A stretch of 64,000 nucleotides of DNA from Edaphochlamys debaryana (taxonomy: Eukaryota; Chlorophyta; Chlorophyceae; Chlamydomonadales): assembly GCA_016858145.1 (NCBI GenBank), contig JAEHOE010000176.1, forward strand, positions 1 to 64,000, given 5' to 3'. Position numbers and translations under genes: made by a program. Shown piece after piece: positions 21,947 through 35,200 of the stretch (its first letter is position 1; each line of letters starts with the position of its first letter). The notes beneath the pieces were generated by a model. It was not told where the DNA came from. It ran no database searches and saw nothing but the letters and a program-made list of their open reading frames with translations.

Positions 21947-24862
21947 CCCCTGCTCATGACCATCGACGGTGCCCGGGGCATCGTGCTGGCGGACGGAAGC
22001 CGCGAGCAGCTGCGCCGCGCCCAGCTGGGAGTGGCTGGAGCTCCCGGAGCCCCGCCTGCCTCCGCCACCGTCACCACCACTGCCGTGAAGGCCCCGCCCG
22101 GGTCCCTCTTCCATGCGCTGGCCTTTGACCACGTGGCAGGGGTGCTGCTGGCCTGCAGGTGGGCGCTCGACAGCACGGGCAGATTGGTTTCCAGGCAACG
22201 CATGCGGGCTCTGCAACAGTTCACGAGATAGTTCCTGATCCCACTCGCCGTGACCTCACCGCGCACTCTCTCGACCCACGTGCTGCCCCTACACCCCCTG
22301 ACGCCCCGCCAGCCCCACGGCGGTCTACCGCATCCCCGCCGCGGCCCTCTCCTCGCCCCCCGGCGCCCTGCCCACCCTGGAGCTGGTGGCGGGCCGGGAG
22401 CCGCCCGACGGCGAGGACGACGGCGACCCAGCCGTGGACGGCCCAGCCTCCCAGGTGCGCCCGGCCCCCCCAAACTTCCGACTCTCATCCCTGGAACCCC
22501 CAGTTTGGCTCTGCGAGGTCCCCTGTTACCCCCTGTCCACGGGCGCCAACCTTCTGTCACTCTAGTACGCGTGCCCTCCAGCACCGCTCCAGACCTTGGA
22601 CCGTCCCTGACACCTCGACACACGCGACCGACCCGACCCACATCCCCCCGACCCACATCACCCGGACACCTCAACCCTCAACCCACATCCGCCCCGACCC
22701 ACATGCCCACACAGGCCCGCTTCGGAGCCATCTGTGACGCTCTGGTGGACGCCCGCGGTCGGATCTATCTCATGGTGGGGCCGGGGCAGCACGGGGGCGG
22801 GGGCGGGCAGGACGCGTTTTTACACGTTCCAATCCTACGACATCTGCTGATCCTGACACTCTCAGACCTCTTTACCCTGCCTTGCCCTGCCCCGACCACA
22901 CTTATGTAGGACATGGTGGGGCCCGGCGGCAAGCCCGGCCTGCGTCGCCTGGAAGCGGGCTTCGTCACGACGCTGCCTCGCCAGTTTGGGGACGGTTCGG
23001 CCGCGGGCAACGACTACTCCCGGCCGGCCCGGCTCGTGGTGCTGCCGGGCGGGTGGCTGGCGGCATACGAGTGGGGCGGCCGCGCGTTCCGGGCGTTGAA
23101 GGTCGGGATCGACCCCTCGCGCCCGGCGGGAGCGGCAGCGGCAGGCGGGGGCGGCGGAGCGGATCCGCCAGCGGTGGTGAACGCCGCCGCCAGCAGCGCC
23201 GCCGTCGCGGCGCTGGCGGAGGACTTCGCGGCATTGCTGTCTGACCCCTGGGACTCCTCGGACGTGGAGTTGGTTGTGGGCAGCGCGCCGCCACTCAAAG
23301 CACACAGCGCGGTGCTGATTGCGCGGTGCGAGCCGCTACGGCGGCGGCTGCTGGCGGAGCGGGGCCAACCGCTCGGGCCCGACGGCCGCCGGAAGCTGGT
23401 CCTGGACGGGCCCGAGTTGGGCCTGTCCGAGGCCGAGGCGCCAGGCGCCGTCCGAGAGCTACTGCGGTACCTCTACACTGGGGCCCTGGACTGCCCGCCG
23501 CCGCTGCGGCCCGCGGTGGCGAGTCTGGCGGAACACATGGGCCTGCCGAGGCTGGCGGCGGCGCTGAAGGCACAAGGGCAGGCCGGAACCGCCGGGGTGG
23601 GTGGCCCTGGGCTTGGGGTAGTGCTTGGTGCAGCATGCACAGCGGCATTGGGCGTGGTGTTGTCGGGGCTCGGTGAAGGGGCATGTTCTCCTCAGTGCGC
23701 GGGACTTCATGCCTTAACGTGCTCAAGGGCTGGACTCGCCCTCGGCTTGGCCCTCGCCCTCACTTGGCCTTCCTCAACCCTGCCCCTGGTTAGCCCTGAC
23801 CCTTAACCCCCCTGCTACCCTGCTGCCTGCCCGCGGCCTGGTCCGCAGGTGGGAACCCACTCGGCGCTAGGGCCTCTGCCTCCCATCTCCACGGCCAAGC
23901 CTCAGGTCGCCGAGTTCTTTGGAGGAGCCTCCGCGCCGCCGTCCGCACCCCCGTCCGCGCCCCCTACCGCCCCGCCATCGCCGCCGCCGCCAGCGGCGCC
24001 GCCGGCTCCTCCGGCGGTTGCCCCCGCTGCGGCCGCAGCTGCTGCGACTCCACCCCCGGCGCCCGCAGCGCCGGAGCCCGCGCCGTATCCCCTGGACCCT
24101 TTCAGCAAGCCCCCACCAGGTAAGGACGCACACACTCTGGACTGCAAGCACTGTGCCGAGCTACGCCTGGGCTCGGCCGGCCTTCACAATTGCACAGAGG
24201 CGTGGTCCTTACCTTTCTCTGCCCGCTGTCCGCAGGGTACGGGCCAGGGCCAGGCGCGGGGTACCCGGCCTGCGGGGCGCCCCCACCCGCGAGCACGCCT
24301 CCCCCCGCGTACGGGGCTCCCCCGCCCAGCGGCGCTCCACAGTCCGGGTACGGCCAGCCGCCCTCCGGGGGGCCGCAGCCTCCTCCCTACGGCCAACCGC
24401 CAACGACGCCAAACCCGTTCGGCCAACCTCCCCTGCCCAACAACACGTACGGCCAGCCGCCGTCGTACGGGCCGCCGCACCCGTACGGTCAGCCGCCGCC
24501 ATCGTACGGCCAACTGCCGTCAAGTGGATCTGCGCCGTATCCTCAGGGCGCACCTGGTACGTACGGCGACGAGGTCCATGTTTGGGGGATTTGGGTGGGA
24601 TAAGTGCAGCAGTGTGCCTTTCCCTGTCGGCCACAGCGGCGGCTGTCGGGCCATCGGGCTGTGGGGCTGATGGGCTTGTGCATCCCTGCCCCTCACGCTT
24701 ACAGGCGTTGCCGCGTACCCACCGTACGGCGGCCAGCCGCTGCCCAGCACATCGTCGTACGGGCAGCCGGCGCCCTACGGCTCCCAGCCGCCGGTCTCTG
24801 CTTTCCCTTTGGCATCCGGTGGTTACACGACGCCGCAAGGAGGGGCTTACTACGGGCGATGA
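21397..24862 (+). CDS. Propeller-like / BTB domain protein with Pro-Tyr-Gly tail
   Basis: Eight exons (21397-21710, 21892-22158, 22313-22454, 22715-22774, 22910-23596, 23849-24119, 24236-24556, 24705-24862) close exactly in frame to 739 aa. Residues 1-330 contain repeated short segments such as FLATRDTLLRLDG, VAGVLLAC and RIYLM, reminiscent of NHL or other beta-propeller blades; this is inferred. Residues about 375-485 form a BTB/POZ domain: SDVELVVG, LKAHSAVLIARCEPLR and AVRELLRYLYTG are typical. BTB domains dimerise and often recruit cullin-3 ubiquitin ligase. The last ~250 residues are Pro/Ala-rich, then repeated YGQPP/YGAPP units ending YYGR. No membrane segment or signal peptide is seen, so it is probably cytosolic or nuclear. 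ATG at 21397 is the first in frame. Confidence 0.82.
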
Positions 24863-26221
24863 GGCGGCACATGGGAGCTCACTGGGTTGTGAACTGGGCG
24901 CTCTTGGACAGCCGGTTACCAAGCAACCGCGGGCGGGAGGGAGGGGACTGATTGAGCGTTGAGAGGTACACGGATCGGGTTTAAAGGGGTGCACGGCAGG
25001 GTGAAGGGCGGGTTGGGGCGGCCGCAGCGATGCGGCGGTGCATGGGCGTTGCATGGACACACAGGGTTACATGGGTCATTCATGGATGTTTGGGGGCAGG
25101 CTTTGCTCATAGCGTGCCCTTGTGCGGGGCGGCTGCATGCATGCAATGTCGGGCCACATTGTGGGGCCGCTGAGGCTGATGTGATGAGCGTGACGGCTAA
25201 AGTACTGTACTTCTGAGAATGAGGGTTGTGATCTTGGACCTACTGGCGGCCGTCCTGGTGTGTGTGTATGACGTCCATTTGGGCAGAGAGACCTGACTCG
25301 GTGCGTTATGATGGACTTTGCCCAGCTGAAGACTGAACTGAATTTGGTTCCTAAGGGGGCCTGAGCAAGGATGGATGCAGTCCTAGCGAAGTGCAGGGGG
25401 CCTGGCGGGGCTAGAGCCGCTTGGTGTGGACGCCTGGCGTGCAGTGGCGCGCTCACTTCGGGGCAAGAGGGCTGCTGGGGCAGAGTAGATGGCTACACGG
25501 CGCCTGTCCTAGGACACCTACTGCCCTAGGGCCGTCCAGGGACGTCCAAGGACGCCGCAGAGCCCCCTGACCCATGACGGAGGGCTGTGGGCGCAAGAGA
25601 GAGGGTGCTGTAAGGGTTGAGTCTCTGGGCCGGGGCCGGACGCCCCGCGAAGCCACGCGACTGGCGTTTTTTTGACGGTGAGCCTCTGGGTGGGGCGACG
25701 GAGGGGGTGGGAGGCGTGGCACATAGCGGAGCGCGCGGCGAAGGGAGGCGTTTCCCGCCTTCTGGGCTTTCCCGCCGACGCCGCGTCGCCATGCGCGCTC
25801 GATCCGCCCACACGTAAGGAGCCGCGCCTTACTACCGCTCGTGGCTGCGCGTTCGGGCAGAATTCCCTTTGGCGCTCCTTCCAGCCAGCGATCAGTTATA
25901 AAGCCTCCGTAGCGAACCCTCCGTTACGGAACGCAGCCTCCCCTCAGAGCTTGCATAACAGGCACAGCGCGCGCTTGCTGTTGGTTCAGCGCCTGCTTGA
26001 GCCACATTGCGCAGAGCCACAACAGCTGGAGCTGATAGAGAGCAGCGGCCGTAGAGAGCTGGCTTCCCAGCGGAAGACTAGCGCGCCGCTTCGCGCCGTC
26101 CCGCGGCCTCCGCCGCTGCTGCGAACCTAGCCTCCAGACCCCGGCTTTTCCTCTCCACCTCTTCGCCTTCACCTGCTGGACGTCTCCGCGTCCGTTACCA
26201 CAAGCAACGCCGCCTGGAGCG
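24863..26221. other. Intergenic stretch, no gene recognised
   Basis: This holds the presumed 3'UTR of the BTB gene and the promoter and 5'UTR of the next gene. Open frames here are short and compositionally biased. No RNA gene, repeat array or promoter element was identified. Confidence 0.5.
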
Positions 26222-29200
26222 ATGGAGGCGGCAGGCGGCTGCGGCCCTGGCACCCGCCGCCCGCGCCTGCGCTGCAGCAACGGGGGCGACCCACCCCGGC
26301 CACCTCCCCGGCACTCCCGCCCCGCCAGGCCCTGCCACGCCCTGACGGCCCTCACCCTGACTGCCGTGCTGCTCATCCTCCTGACAGCGGAGCGCTCCGC
26401 GGCAGCCTGGCGACCGTCGTCGCGGCTTGGTACGCACGGCCGGCGGCTGCTCCAGCCCTCCACCACCAACAACTCCAGCCCCGCTTCGACCGGCGGCGCA
26501 GGCCCTCCCGCCGGCAACGCCACGCCGGGTCTGTCCTCCCATCTCCCGCCCCTGGGGCCCGTGGAGGAGGCCTCCGGCCCTCCCAGCAACCCCGCCGCCG
26601 CCGAGGGCCCGCCGGGCTCCGCCGACAGCGCCACCGACCCCCCCGGCGCTGCAGCAGCCGCCCCCGGCCCCAACCAGGGTCTCGCTGCCCAGAACCTCTC
26701 CTCCACATCTCCACCCGCGGCGCCGCCATCCCCACCACCGGCTTCGACGTCCACGGCTTTCCAACCGCCAACCGCCGCCGCGGATCCTGAGGGCCCTAGC
26801 TCGACGGCCGCGCCGGCGGAGGAGGGGGCCGTGGCGGCGCCGCCGGGCCCCGCGGCAGCTGCCGCCACAGCCATTGAGGAGCAGCAGCAGCTGCAGCTGT
26901 CGGCCAACGCCCCCGCAAACTATACCGCCCCCGCCCCCATCCCCTCCCCCTCCCCCGTCCGTGCCGTCTACGCCGCGCCCAGCCCCGGCTCCCCGCCCAG
27001 AAGCCCCGGTCCCCTCCTCCCGCCCTACCACACAGCCAGCGTCGCCCTGCCACCTTCTCCGCTTGGGCCCATGGCCTCCACGTCAGGACCCAGCATCACA
27101 GACGGTGGTGTGGGCTCTAGAGCCCCCGCCACAGCACCCGCCCAGGCGCCCCCAACACTCGCCGCCGCCACGGATGGTCCGGGCGCCGCGGCCCCCTCTC
27201 CCGCCGCCTATGCCACACCCGACGAAGCCACCACGCCCGGGCCCCCGGCCAGCGCCGACCCAGACAACCCCGGCACTCCCTCGAGCTCCTACCGAGCCTC
27301 CTCCGCTGAAGCCACGGACCCAACCGCCGATGCCTCCATCACCGCCCTGAACGCGCCCGCCGCCGCAGGCGGCGTGCCTTCCACCAAGCCCTCCCCCTCC
27401 CCCTCCGCTAGCCCCAGCCCCGGCGGCTCAAGCTCCCGGGGTCCCTCGCCCTCCGGCACCGACCCGCCCGCCCCCTACCTCGGCTCTGGGTCCCCCAACG
27501 CCTCGAGCCCTGCCCGGTGCTGGGTGGCGGTGCGCGACTGGCCGGCGCGCGAGTGCGTGGAGTGGCTGGACGACTGCAGCGTGGCCAACGCATCGGAGGT
27601 GGAGCGCTGCAACGTGTGCACCAAGGGTGGGTGTGGGGTTGGGGTTGGTGAATGGGTTTGGAGTTCCGGTTGCGGGGGTCAACGGGAGGAGGAAGCGTAG
27701 GCTAGCCTAGGCGAGGAGGTGTTGTTCGGGGCCGTTGCGGAGCAGAAGGGGAAAGGCGAGGTTAGTCCACTCTTTCTGTCAAATCAGGGCCTGACGCCCT
27801 GGCCGCCCGATGTCCTCCGCCGCCACCTCCGCTCCCCAGGCTGGGGCTCCTACCCCTCCCGTGCGGCGTGCGAGGCAGACGCGGGCTACTCGCCCTCGTC
27901 CTCCGGCATTGACCCCACCACCTACCCCGCCCCCGCGGCCCCCGACTCCGCCTGCAACTACAACCCCAGCAGCCGCACGCGGTGAGGCCGCAGGCCCAAG
28001 TTATGATGGGGGCTCCAGGGCAGGAGGGTCTGGGGGGCAGGGGCCTAGGGCAGGGCGCGGCAGGTCACGGGACAGGGCTTTGGGCAGGGCGCGGCAGGGC
28101 AGCAGGGGCTCGGGGCCAGGGGCTGCAGGGAGGGGGGGGGCAGGGGGAACCGCGAGAAAACCGCTGGTGTTAAAGGGACTGCTGCGAGGCCATCGGCAGA
28201 GGGGCTGACGGCTGAGCTCTTTCGTTATTGCCAAACCGCCTTCGTCCGCAGCTCCGCCTCCTCCCCCTGCCCCCACCTGCTGCCCGACGTTGTGCTGTGG
28301 GAGGCGGCCTCCACCTGGCCAGCCACCTCCACCGGGTCCACCTCCTGGGGCGGCGCAGCAGGTGGGGTGGGGTGGGGTGCCGTACGGCCGTAGGGTCAGG
28401 TGGCATCAATCCCGGTGGTTGGGCTCCGTTAGTCAGCTCTGGTGGCTGGGTCTGGCTGGTGGGGGGGGGGGGCTTGGGGACAAGGCGAGGTGCCTTCAAG
28501 GCATACACGCCCAAGAACAACATCCGCTGGTGAAGGTCGCTGGTGCTGAGGAACCGCTCCCTGACCCGTCCCGCACCCCTCCCTCAACCGCCCCCCCTGG
28601 CCAGGCGGCGGCGTGCCTGCCCCCGGCTCCGCCGTGGTACTGCCCTCCGGCAAGCGGGTCATGATCACCGGCTGCTCCTTCAAGGGCAGCGGGGCCAACA
28701 CCTTCGCATCCATCCGCATACCCGCGGGCTCCGAGGTGGGACCCTGCTGCCTCGGCCGCTTGCTGCAGTGCATGCGGGCGTATGGCCGTACGGCCTCTTT
28801 GGGGGGCGGTCTTGCTTGTTGTTGTGGGCCTTGGTTGCCATGCCCACTCTGACCTACACCCTGCCTCTCTTTCCTGCTCCTCTCCCCTCCCCTAGCTCAT
28901 ATTCGATGATGCCGCCATATCGCTAGTGGTGGGGGCGATCTACGTGGGCGGCCGCCTGCGCGCGGGTGGCGAGGGCTGCCGCGTGGGGGGACCCATCACC
29001 ATCACCTTTGCGCCCGCGTCGGGTGGGAGCCGGGGCACGGGGGGGCGGCGGGGGCGGGGGCAAAATGTAGAAGGGGAGAAGGAGGAAGAGGAGCTCCAGG
29101 AGTGAAAAGAGTGGACAGGACCGGCGGGATCAAGCATGGTACCGCTAGTGGGTGCTGAGCGAGGGTCCAGCATGGACGGCGGGGCACGGGACACACCTAA

Positions 29201-32200
29201 GCCGCCACCTCACACCTTCGGGATCTCGCCGGGCTTCTGCTTGCTTACGATTTCCTCGATACCCAACACATAAGCCGCCACCAAACCTGAACGCCACTAA
29301 TGCCCCACCCTCGCTCCCCCTCCCGTCCGCGCAGGCGTGCCCGAGGGGGACATGGGCATCCAGGTGATGGCTGGGGGGCAGGCGGACCTGCACGGCACCG
29401 CGTACTACCCCACGTGGACGCGCCTCAGCAACACCGTCAAGCGGGGGGAGGACTGGCTGTCGCTGCAGGTGCGTGCAGCACGGGTTTGCGGGTTTGGGCC
29501 TGGGTTTGGGTGGGGATGCTGATGTGGGTTCCGGCATGCGTGCATGTGTGCCGGAGTTGGCGCGTTGAAGGGCTGATGCGGTGCGTGTGCGTATGAACGA
29601 AGAGCGGGTGTGGGCAAGAGAAGACCGTTCACCTCACGGGCACCGATACCGCACCTCCCCTCAGCCTACTACCAATATCATCCACCTGTGCCCTCCCACA
29701 TCGCTTCCATTCCCAGGACTCTGTCAGCAGCTGGCGCCCCGGCCAGCTGATCTTTGTTGCCACCAGCATCTACCGGGACGAGTACGAGAACCAGAATGAG
29801 GTGGCAACCATTCGGTCGGTCAGCGCCGACGGAAAGACGCTCGTGCTCACATCGACCTTCCAGTACTCCCATTACGGGTGGGTGGGGTTGGTTGGTGGTT
29901 GGTTTCGTGGGTCTGAGGGATGGAGTAGCACACGGTACGTCAGGTCTAGGTGCGTGGTGAGCTGCTGACCGTAGCGGGGGCCGGCAGGTGGGGGGAATAG
30001 GTGATGGCGGATGGAGTGGGGCGTGAGTGGGTAAGGGACACACCTGCGCACCCGCCATGTGCCTGCTCCTCCCTTTCGTTTTCTTCCCGCCCGTCCTGCC
30101 AGGGGCTCGGTACCGGTATGTAGGCCCACATGCCATGCCTCTACCCACCCTCCTCCCCTCCTCCCCTCCCCCCCTGCCTCTTCCCTCCTGTCAGGGGCCC
30201 CGAGTACCAGACCGAGGTGGGGCTGCTGTCCCGCTCCATCCTGCTGCGGAGCTACGCGGGCGCAGCCGCCACGCGGCGGGGAGGGCACGTCAAGGTCATG
30301 GGGCAGGTGCGTGTGTTTTGGAGGATGGAGGGGGGGAGTTGACTGTCAGGAGAAGGGGTTGACCAAGGGCGGGTACCAAGGGCGGGTACCGGTACTAGGA
30401 TACGGTATTGGCCACTCCGTTGGCACGTTAAGGTCATGGGGCAGGTGCGCGTTCAGGATGATGCATGCCCAAGAAGCAAGGACGGCCATGGGAACGCTGG
30501 GGTGCGTGGGCCAATGGTTTCGCAGCCGGGTTCTGTGGGCAAGCAAAGGGTGGTGCAGCGTCTCCGCATGCTCCTCCAAGCGGGCCCCTTCCTCCGTCTT
30601 GGCCCGTGGCCCTACTTCCCTCCCCCTGCCCAGGGCCGCTTCGAGGGCGTGCTGGGCTTCATGCTGGGGCAGACAAACGTGCTGGGGGCATACCCCTTCC
30701 ACTGGTGGGGTCGGAGGGGCTGGAGGCAGGGAGGGCGGTCTCATTTATAGCCTAGATGGAGTGTGACAGAGCTGGACAGAGCACTCCAGGGATATCTCGC
30801 GACCCTTTTAACCCGCTTCTGCGCTCTGCATCCCGTCCTCAGGCACAATGCGGGTGACGCCTCCGGCGGTGTGTCGTACGCCAAGGACTGTGCCGTGTAC
30901 AACAGCTACTACAGATGTGAGACAGGGGCTGGGATGGGGCGGCCGCGCATTCAGTACCATGAGCACGGTTAGCTCCTCCAGACGTACTGGTTACTCCGTC
31001 AGAACCACGGAATGGGACAGCTAGTTATGGCGCTCCCTGCCTTCGTGAGGCCTTGGATTACGTACTGCATGCCTCCCACTGACCCTGCCCCCAGGCTTCG
31101 CGATCCACGGCACCAACAACCTCGTGCTGTCGGACAATGTGGCCTTCCACGCCACGGGGTCGTGCTTCTACCTAGAGGTGAGCGTGTCACGGCCTGCTCG
31201 CGTAAACCGTTTCATCGCACTAATCGCACAGTGTGGGGGCATTAGTTCTGCCAGGACCCAGTGCTCCTACTTAGAGGTGAGGATAGGGAAGGTCAGGAAA
31301 GGCGAAGGCAGGGAGAAGCGATGGGTACGGCGGTACGGAGCAAAGGGGTTGTGGCGGGACCAACAAGGGCTGCTCAAGACCCTACGTCACGAGCAAGGAA
31401 AGCTAAACCAAACGAGCAAAGAGCGAGACCCTATGCGTTTGTGGGGGTGTTTTTGGCGGAGTAGATGGATGCATTCGTTTCGGGGTGGTGGTGCCATCCG
31501 TTTTGCCAGGTGAGACATCCGTTTTGGGGCGGTGGGGGCATCCGTTTTGCGAGGAGAGGCATCCGTTTTGCGGTCGTGGGGTGTCCGTTGGGGCGGTGGG
31601 GCATTCGTTTCGGGGTGGTGGGGCCATCCGTTTTGCGGGTCAAGCATTCGTTTTGGGGCCGTGGGGGCATTCGTTTTGCGAGGAGAAGCATCCGTTTCGG
31701 GGCAGTAGGGCATCCGTTTCACCAGGAGAGGCATCCGTTTTGGGGCGGTGGGGGCATCCATTTTGCGAGGAGAGGCATCCGTTTCGGGGCGGTGGGGGCA
31801 TCCGTTTTGCGAGGAGAGGCATCCGTTTTGGGGCGGTGGGGGCATCCGTTTCACCAGGAGAGGCATCCGTTTTGGGGCGGTGGGGGCGTCCATTTTGCGA
31901 GGAGAGGCATCCGTTTCGGGGCGGTGGGGGCATCCGTTTTGCGAGGAGAGGCATCCGTTTCGGGGCGGTGGGGGCATCCGTTTTGCGAGGAGAGGCAATC
32001 CGTTTCGGGGCGGTGGGGGCATCCGTTTTGCGAGGAGAAGCATCCGTTTCGGGGCGGTGGGGGCATCCGTTTTGCGAGGAGAGGCATCCGTTTCGGGGCG
32101 GTGGGGGCGTCCATTTTGCGGCGGGGTCAAGCGTTCGCTTCAGGGCGGTGGGGGCATCCGTACGTTCCCGGCCACCCTCTCTTCGCTCCCTCCCACTTCC

Positions 32201-35200
32201 TTCTTCTGCTCCCTCCCCGCCCGCCCACGACCCACCCACCCGCAGGACGGTGTGGAGGAGGGCAACTGGCTGTCCCGCAACCTGGGCGCTTTCGTGCACG
32301 TCATCGGAGTGCCGGCGGGCGGCATCACGCAGAGCGGGGAGACGTTCGTGCAGGTGCGTGGGGCTGGCTGGTTCTGGTCGGGGGGGCGTCAGGCATGAAG
32401 GGTCAGCATCCCATTGGTGGGGGCTTAGGCACGTGCGGCCGCGCTCAAGGCAGCGCTCACAGCGGGGCTTCCAGTTTGTGTGCCGCCTGCCCGATAACCA
32501 GTAACATGCTGCTGCGTGCGTGCCCTCCAGAGCGCCGGCCTCGCCCACCCGACCGATGCTGCGGCCGCCGTGTTCTACTCCGCCAACCCCAACAACGCAT
32601 GGAAGGTGGGCGGTCGACCGATGCCGGCGGCTGGAAGCGCCCCTCCTTACGTACGGTCTTGTCGATGCTCCGTACGGTAATCTGCATGCCTTGCGTCCTT
32701 GCCTCATCTTTCGTCCTTCCATCCCCCAGGACAATGCCGCCAGCGGGGGCTTCACGGGCTTCTCCTTCCCCGTGCTGCCGGAGCCCATAGGGGTGGGTGG
32801 GTGGGGGGCGCGTGGACGGGGGATGCGTGGGCGGGTGGATCGGGGGCGGCGGTGGCGTCGTAGTCGTGGCGAGCGCGGAGGAGCGGGGCGGAGCGGGTGC
32901 CAGCATGGGCCCCGGCAGCCTGAAATAGCATCGATGAATCAGAGGCTTCCGTTCGGAGGGGCGGCCCGCCCCCCACCCCGCCCCCAACACAACTGGCCTC
33001 AACCCCCCCCCCTCCCCGCCCCCCTCCAGGACCACCGCTGGATGCGCTCCAGCGTGGTCCCCCACCAGCGCCCGCTCAAGCTCTTTGACGGGAACACGGC
33101 GCACTCGTCGGGGTGAGGATTGATGTTGGGGACAAAGTGTATCTCCTGGGTAGGGGGTGCAGCTCGAGAGGACGGGGGCGGGGTTGAAGGCGTGTGCGCA
33201 GGGGGACCCAGCGTGTGCCTGAAGAAAGCGCCCATCCTTCGTTGGACGGCACACTCGTCAGGTTAGGGGGTGCAGGGGCGTGTGTCCATGGGGGACACGT
33301 GTCGACTCTTGCAGTACGCAACCCGACACATGTGCGCAAGCAAGAATGTTCCACCCTTCCCTTGGCCCCTCCCCTCCAGGTACTTCTATCTAATGGCGGG
33401 TGCCATCTATGTGGGGGGCAAGCTGTGGATCAACGACGCGGACGGGGGCAAGCTGTACTACAGCAGCGGACGCTGGGAGTTTGACACGCGGTGGGTGGGG
33501 GCGGGTTTGGGCAGAGCGGGGGGAGGTGGGGGGCTACTGAATGAGCGCGGTGTGCGGTGTCAAGGCTTGCGTTCGTCCAGATTGTACCCCCTCCCTCGCT
33601 CCCTCCCCACGCACGGACGACTCCGGCACCTCCGGCATGTGCCGTGCATGCTTGTCTTAACCGGCCTTGCACTTGCCCCTGTCCGGCCCCCGCTCCCCCA
33701 CTTTGCCCCCAGCGACGACTCCGGCACCTCACTCGGCTTCATGGACTTTACCAACAACAAGGCATGGGGGAGGGAGGAGGGGAGGTGGAAGGACAGACTG
33801 GAGGGGGGGCGGCGGCAAGAGGAGGGCCACAACAAGGCATGGGGGGAGGAGAGAGGGGAGGAGAGAGGGGAGGAGAGAGGGGAGGAGAGAGGGGAGGAGG
33901 GAGGGGAGGAGGGAGGGGAGAGGGGAAGGGAGGAGGACGGTGTCGCGGGACGCACATGACCTCCTTTAAGGGAGCATAGGGGGGAGGGATGGCAGGAACA
34001 CCTTTCTTGCTTCTTGTCACTAGACTACACTCTTCCTTACTGTCTTCTTCTCCCCTTGCCCCCCTCCCCAGGTGTGGCTGGGCCAGTGGGCCATCAGCCA
34101 CTGGGGCGCCCGCGCGCGGGTGGTGGGGTGGGAGGTGCACGACTGCGTGCGGGGGGCCAACGTGTTCGGACTGGCGGCGATCCGCAACGCCTACGTAAAC
34201 TACCGCTCGGGCAACGCGGACGCTCAGTAAGTGGTGCTAGTGCGGGGCAGTGGCGGGGAGTGCCTGCTGGCTCGCTTGGGGTGGGGCTGGCAGGACAGGA
34301 GCGGTACCGGCGGGGTGCGCTTCAACACCCGGCCGACGTGGGAACGACACCCGGGATGACACCGCATCCCACTCTCGCCCCGCCCTGACCCCCTGCCCCC
34401 AGGTACCCCGCCGGCCTGCACGACCCCATCGCCGGCTTCCGTTGGTACGACACCCGCGTCATGACCATTCTGCACAACGTCACCTTCGCCAACTACCCCT
34501 ACCTGCCGGAGCAGGTGCGCGCGCCCGCCCTTGGCTCCCCCTTCTCGTGTGTCTTGGCAGGGCAGCAGCAGGGGGTGCGCTTCTGGGCAGGCGCCAACCA
34601 TGTGCGCACTGTGACTTTTGCATTCCCCTTCACATCGCAGGGCGTCGGCCGGCCGGCGGTGTGGTTCAGCATGGTCCACAGGTGGGATGGGGGTTGGGAA
34701 GGGTGGGGTTAGCGGGGTGTGGGGCCTCGTGGGGCCTCGTGGGCCGATTGCGGCCTCCTCCTCGTCCTACAGCTCCAGTCACAGGGTCGTAGGGAGCGAC
34801 GCGGGCTCCGCTCCAAAGAGCGCCCTTGTCCTGCTCCCTCCAGCTTCGTTACCTGTTCCCACGCCTTCACCCTCCTCCCCTCCCCGCCCCAGTGACGAGT
34901 ATAAGCCGGGCTACATCTCGGCCTCTGCCGCCACCACCTACCGCAACTGTGACTCACGGGCGCTGGTGGGTGGCGGGTCACCGTGCCTGGGGGGGAGTGG
35001 AGTGAACGTTGGCTAGAAACGGCATGCCAAGCATGAAGGGTGGTGGTGGGTAGACGGCGACCTCTCTCCCAAGTCCCAACCCCGTGACCCCCCTTGGCCT
35101 GCAGGTCAACAACCCCCACATGGAGACGGGGGCGGGGCGCTACTTCAACTGGATCGGTGAGCCGACAGACTCTCGGGTTACCGTACCCCCCGCTGTATGC

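Noticed and set aside
31470..32165. CRISPR-like array
   Set aside because: Units are contiguous without unique spacers and lie in a nuclear intron; it is a minisatellite.
31387..32788. Long open frames on both strands (up to 441 codons) over 31.4-32.8 kb
   Set aside because: They are translations of the 45-bp minisatellite running into exon shadows; composition repeats every unit and the flanking exons belong to the plus-strand giant gene.
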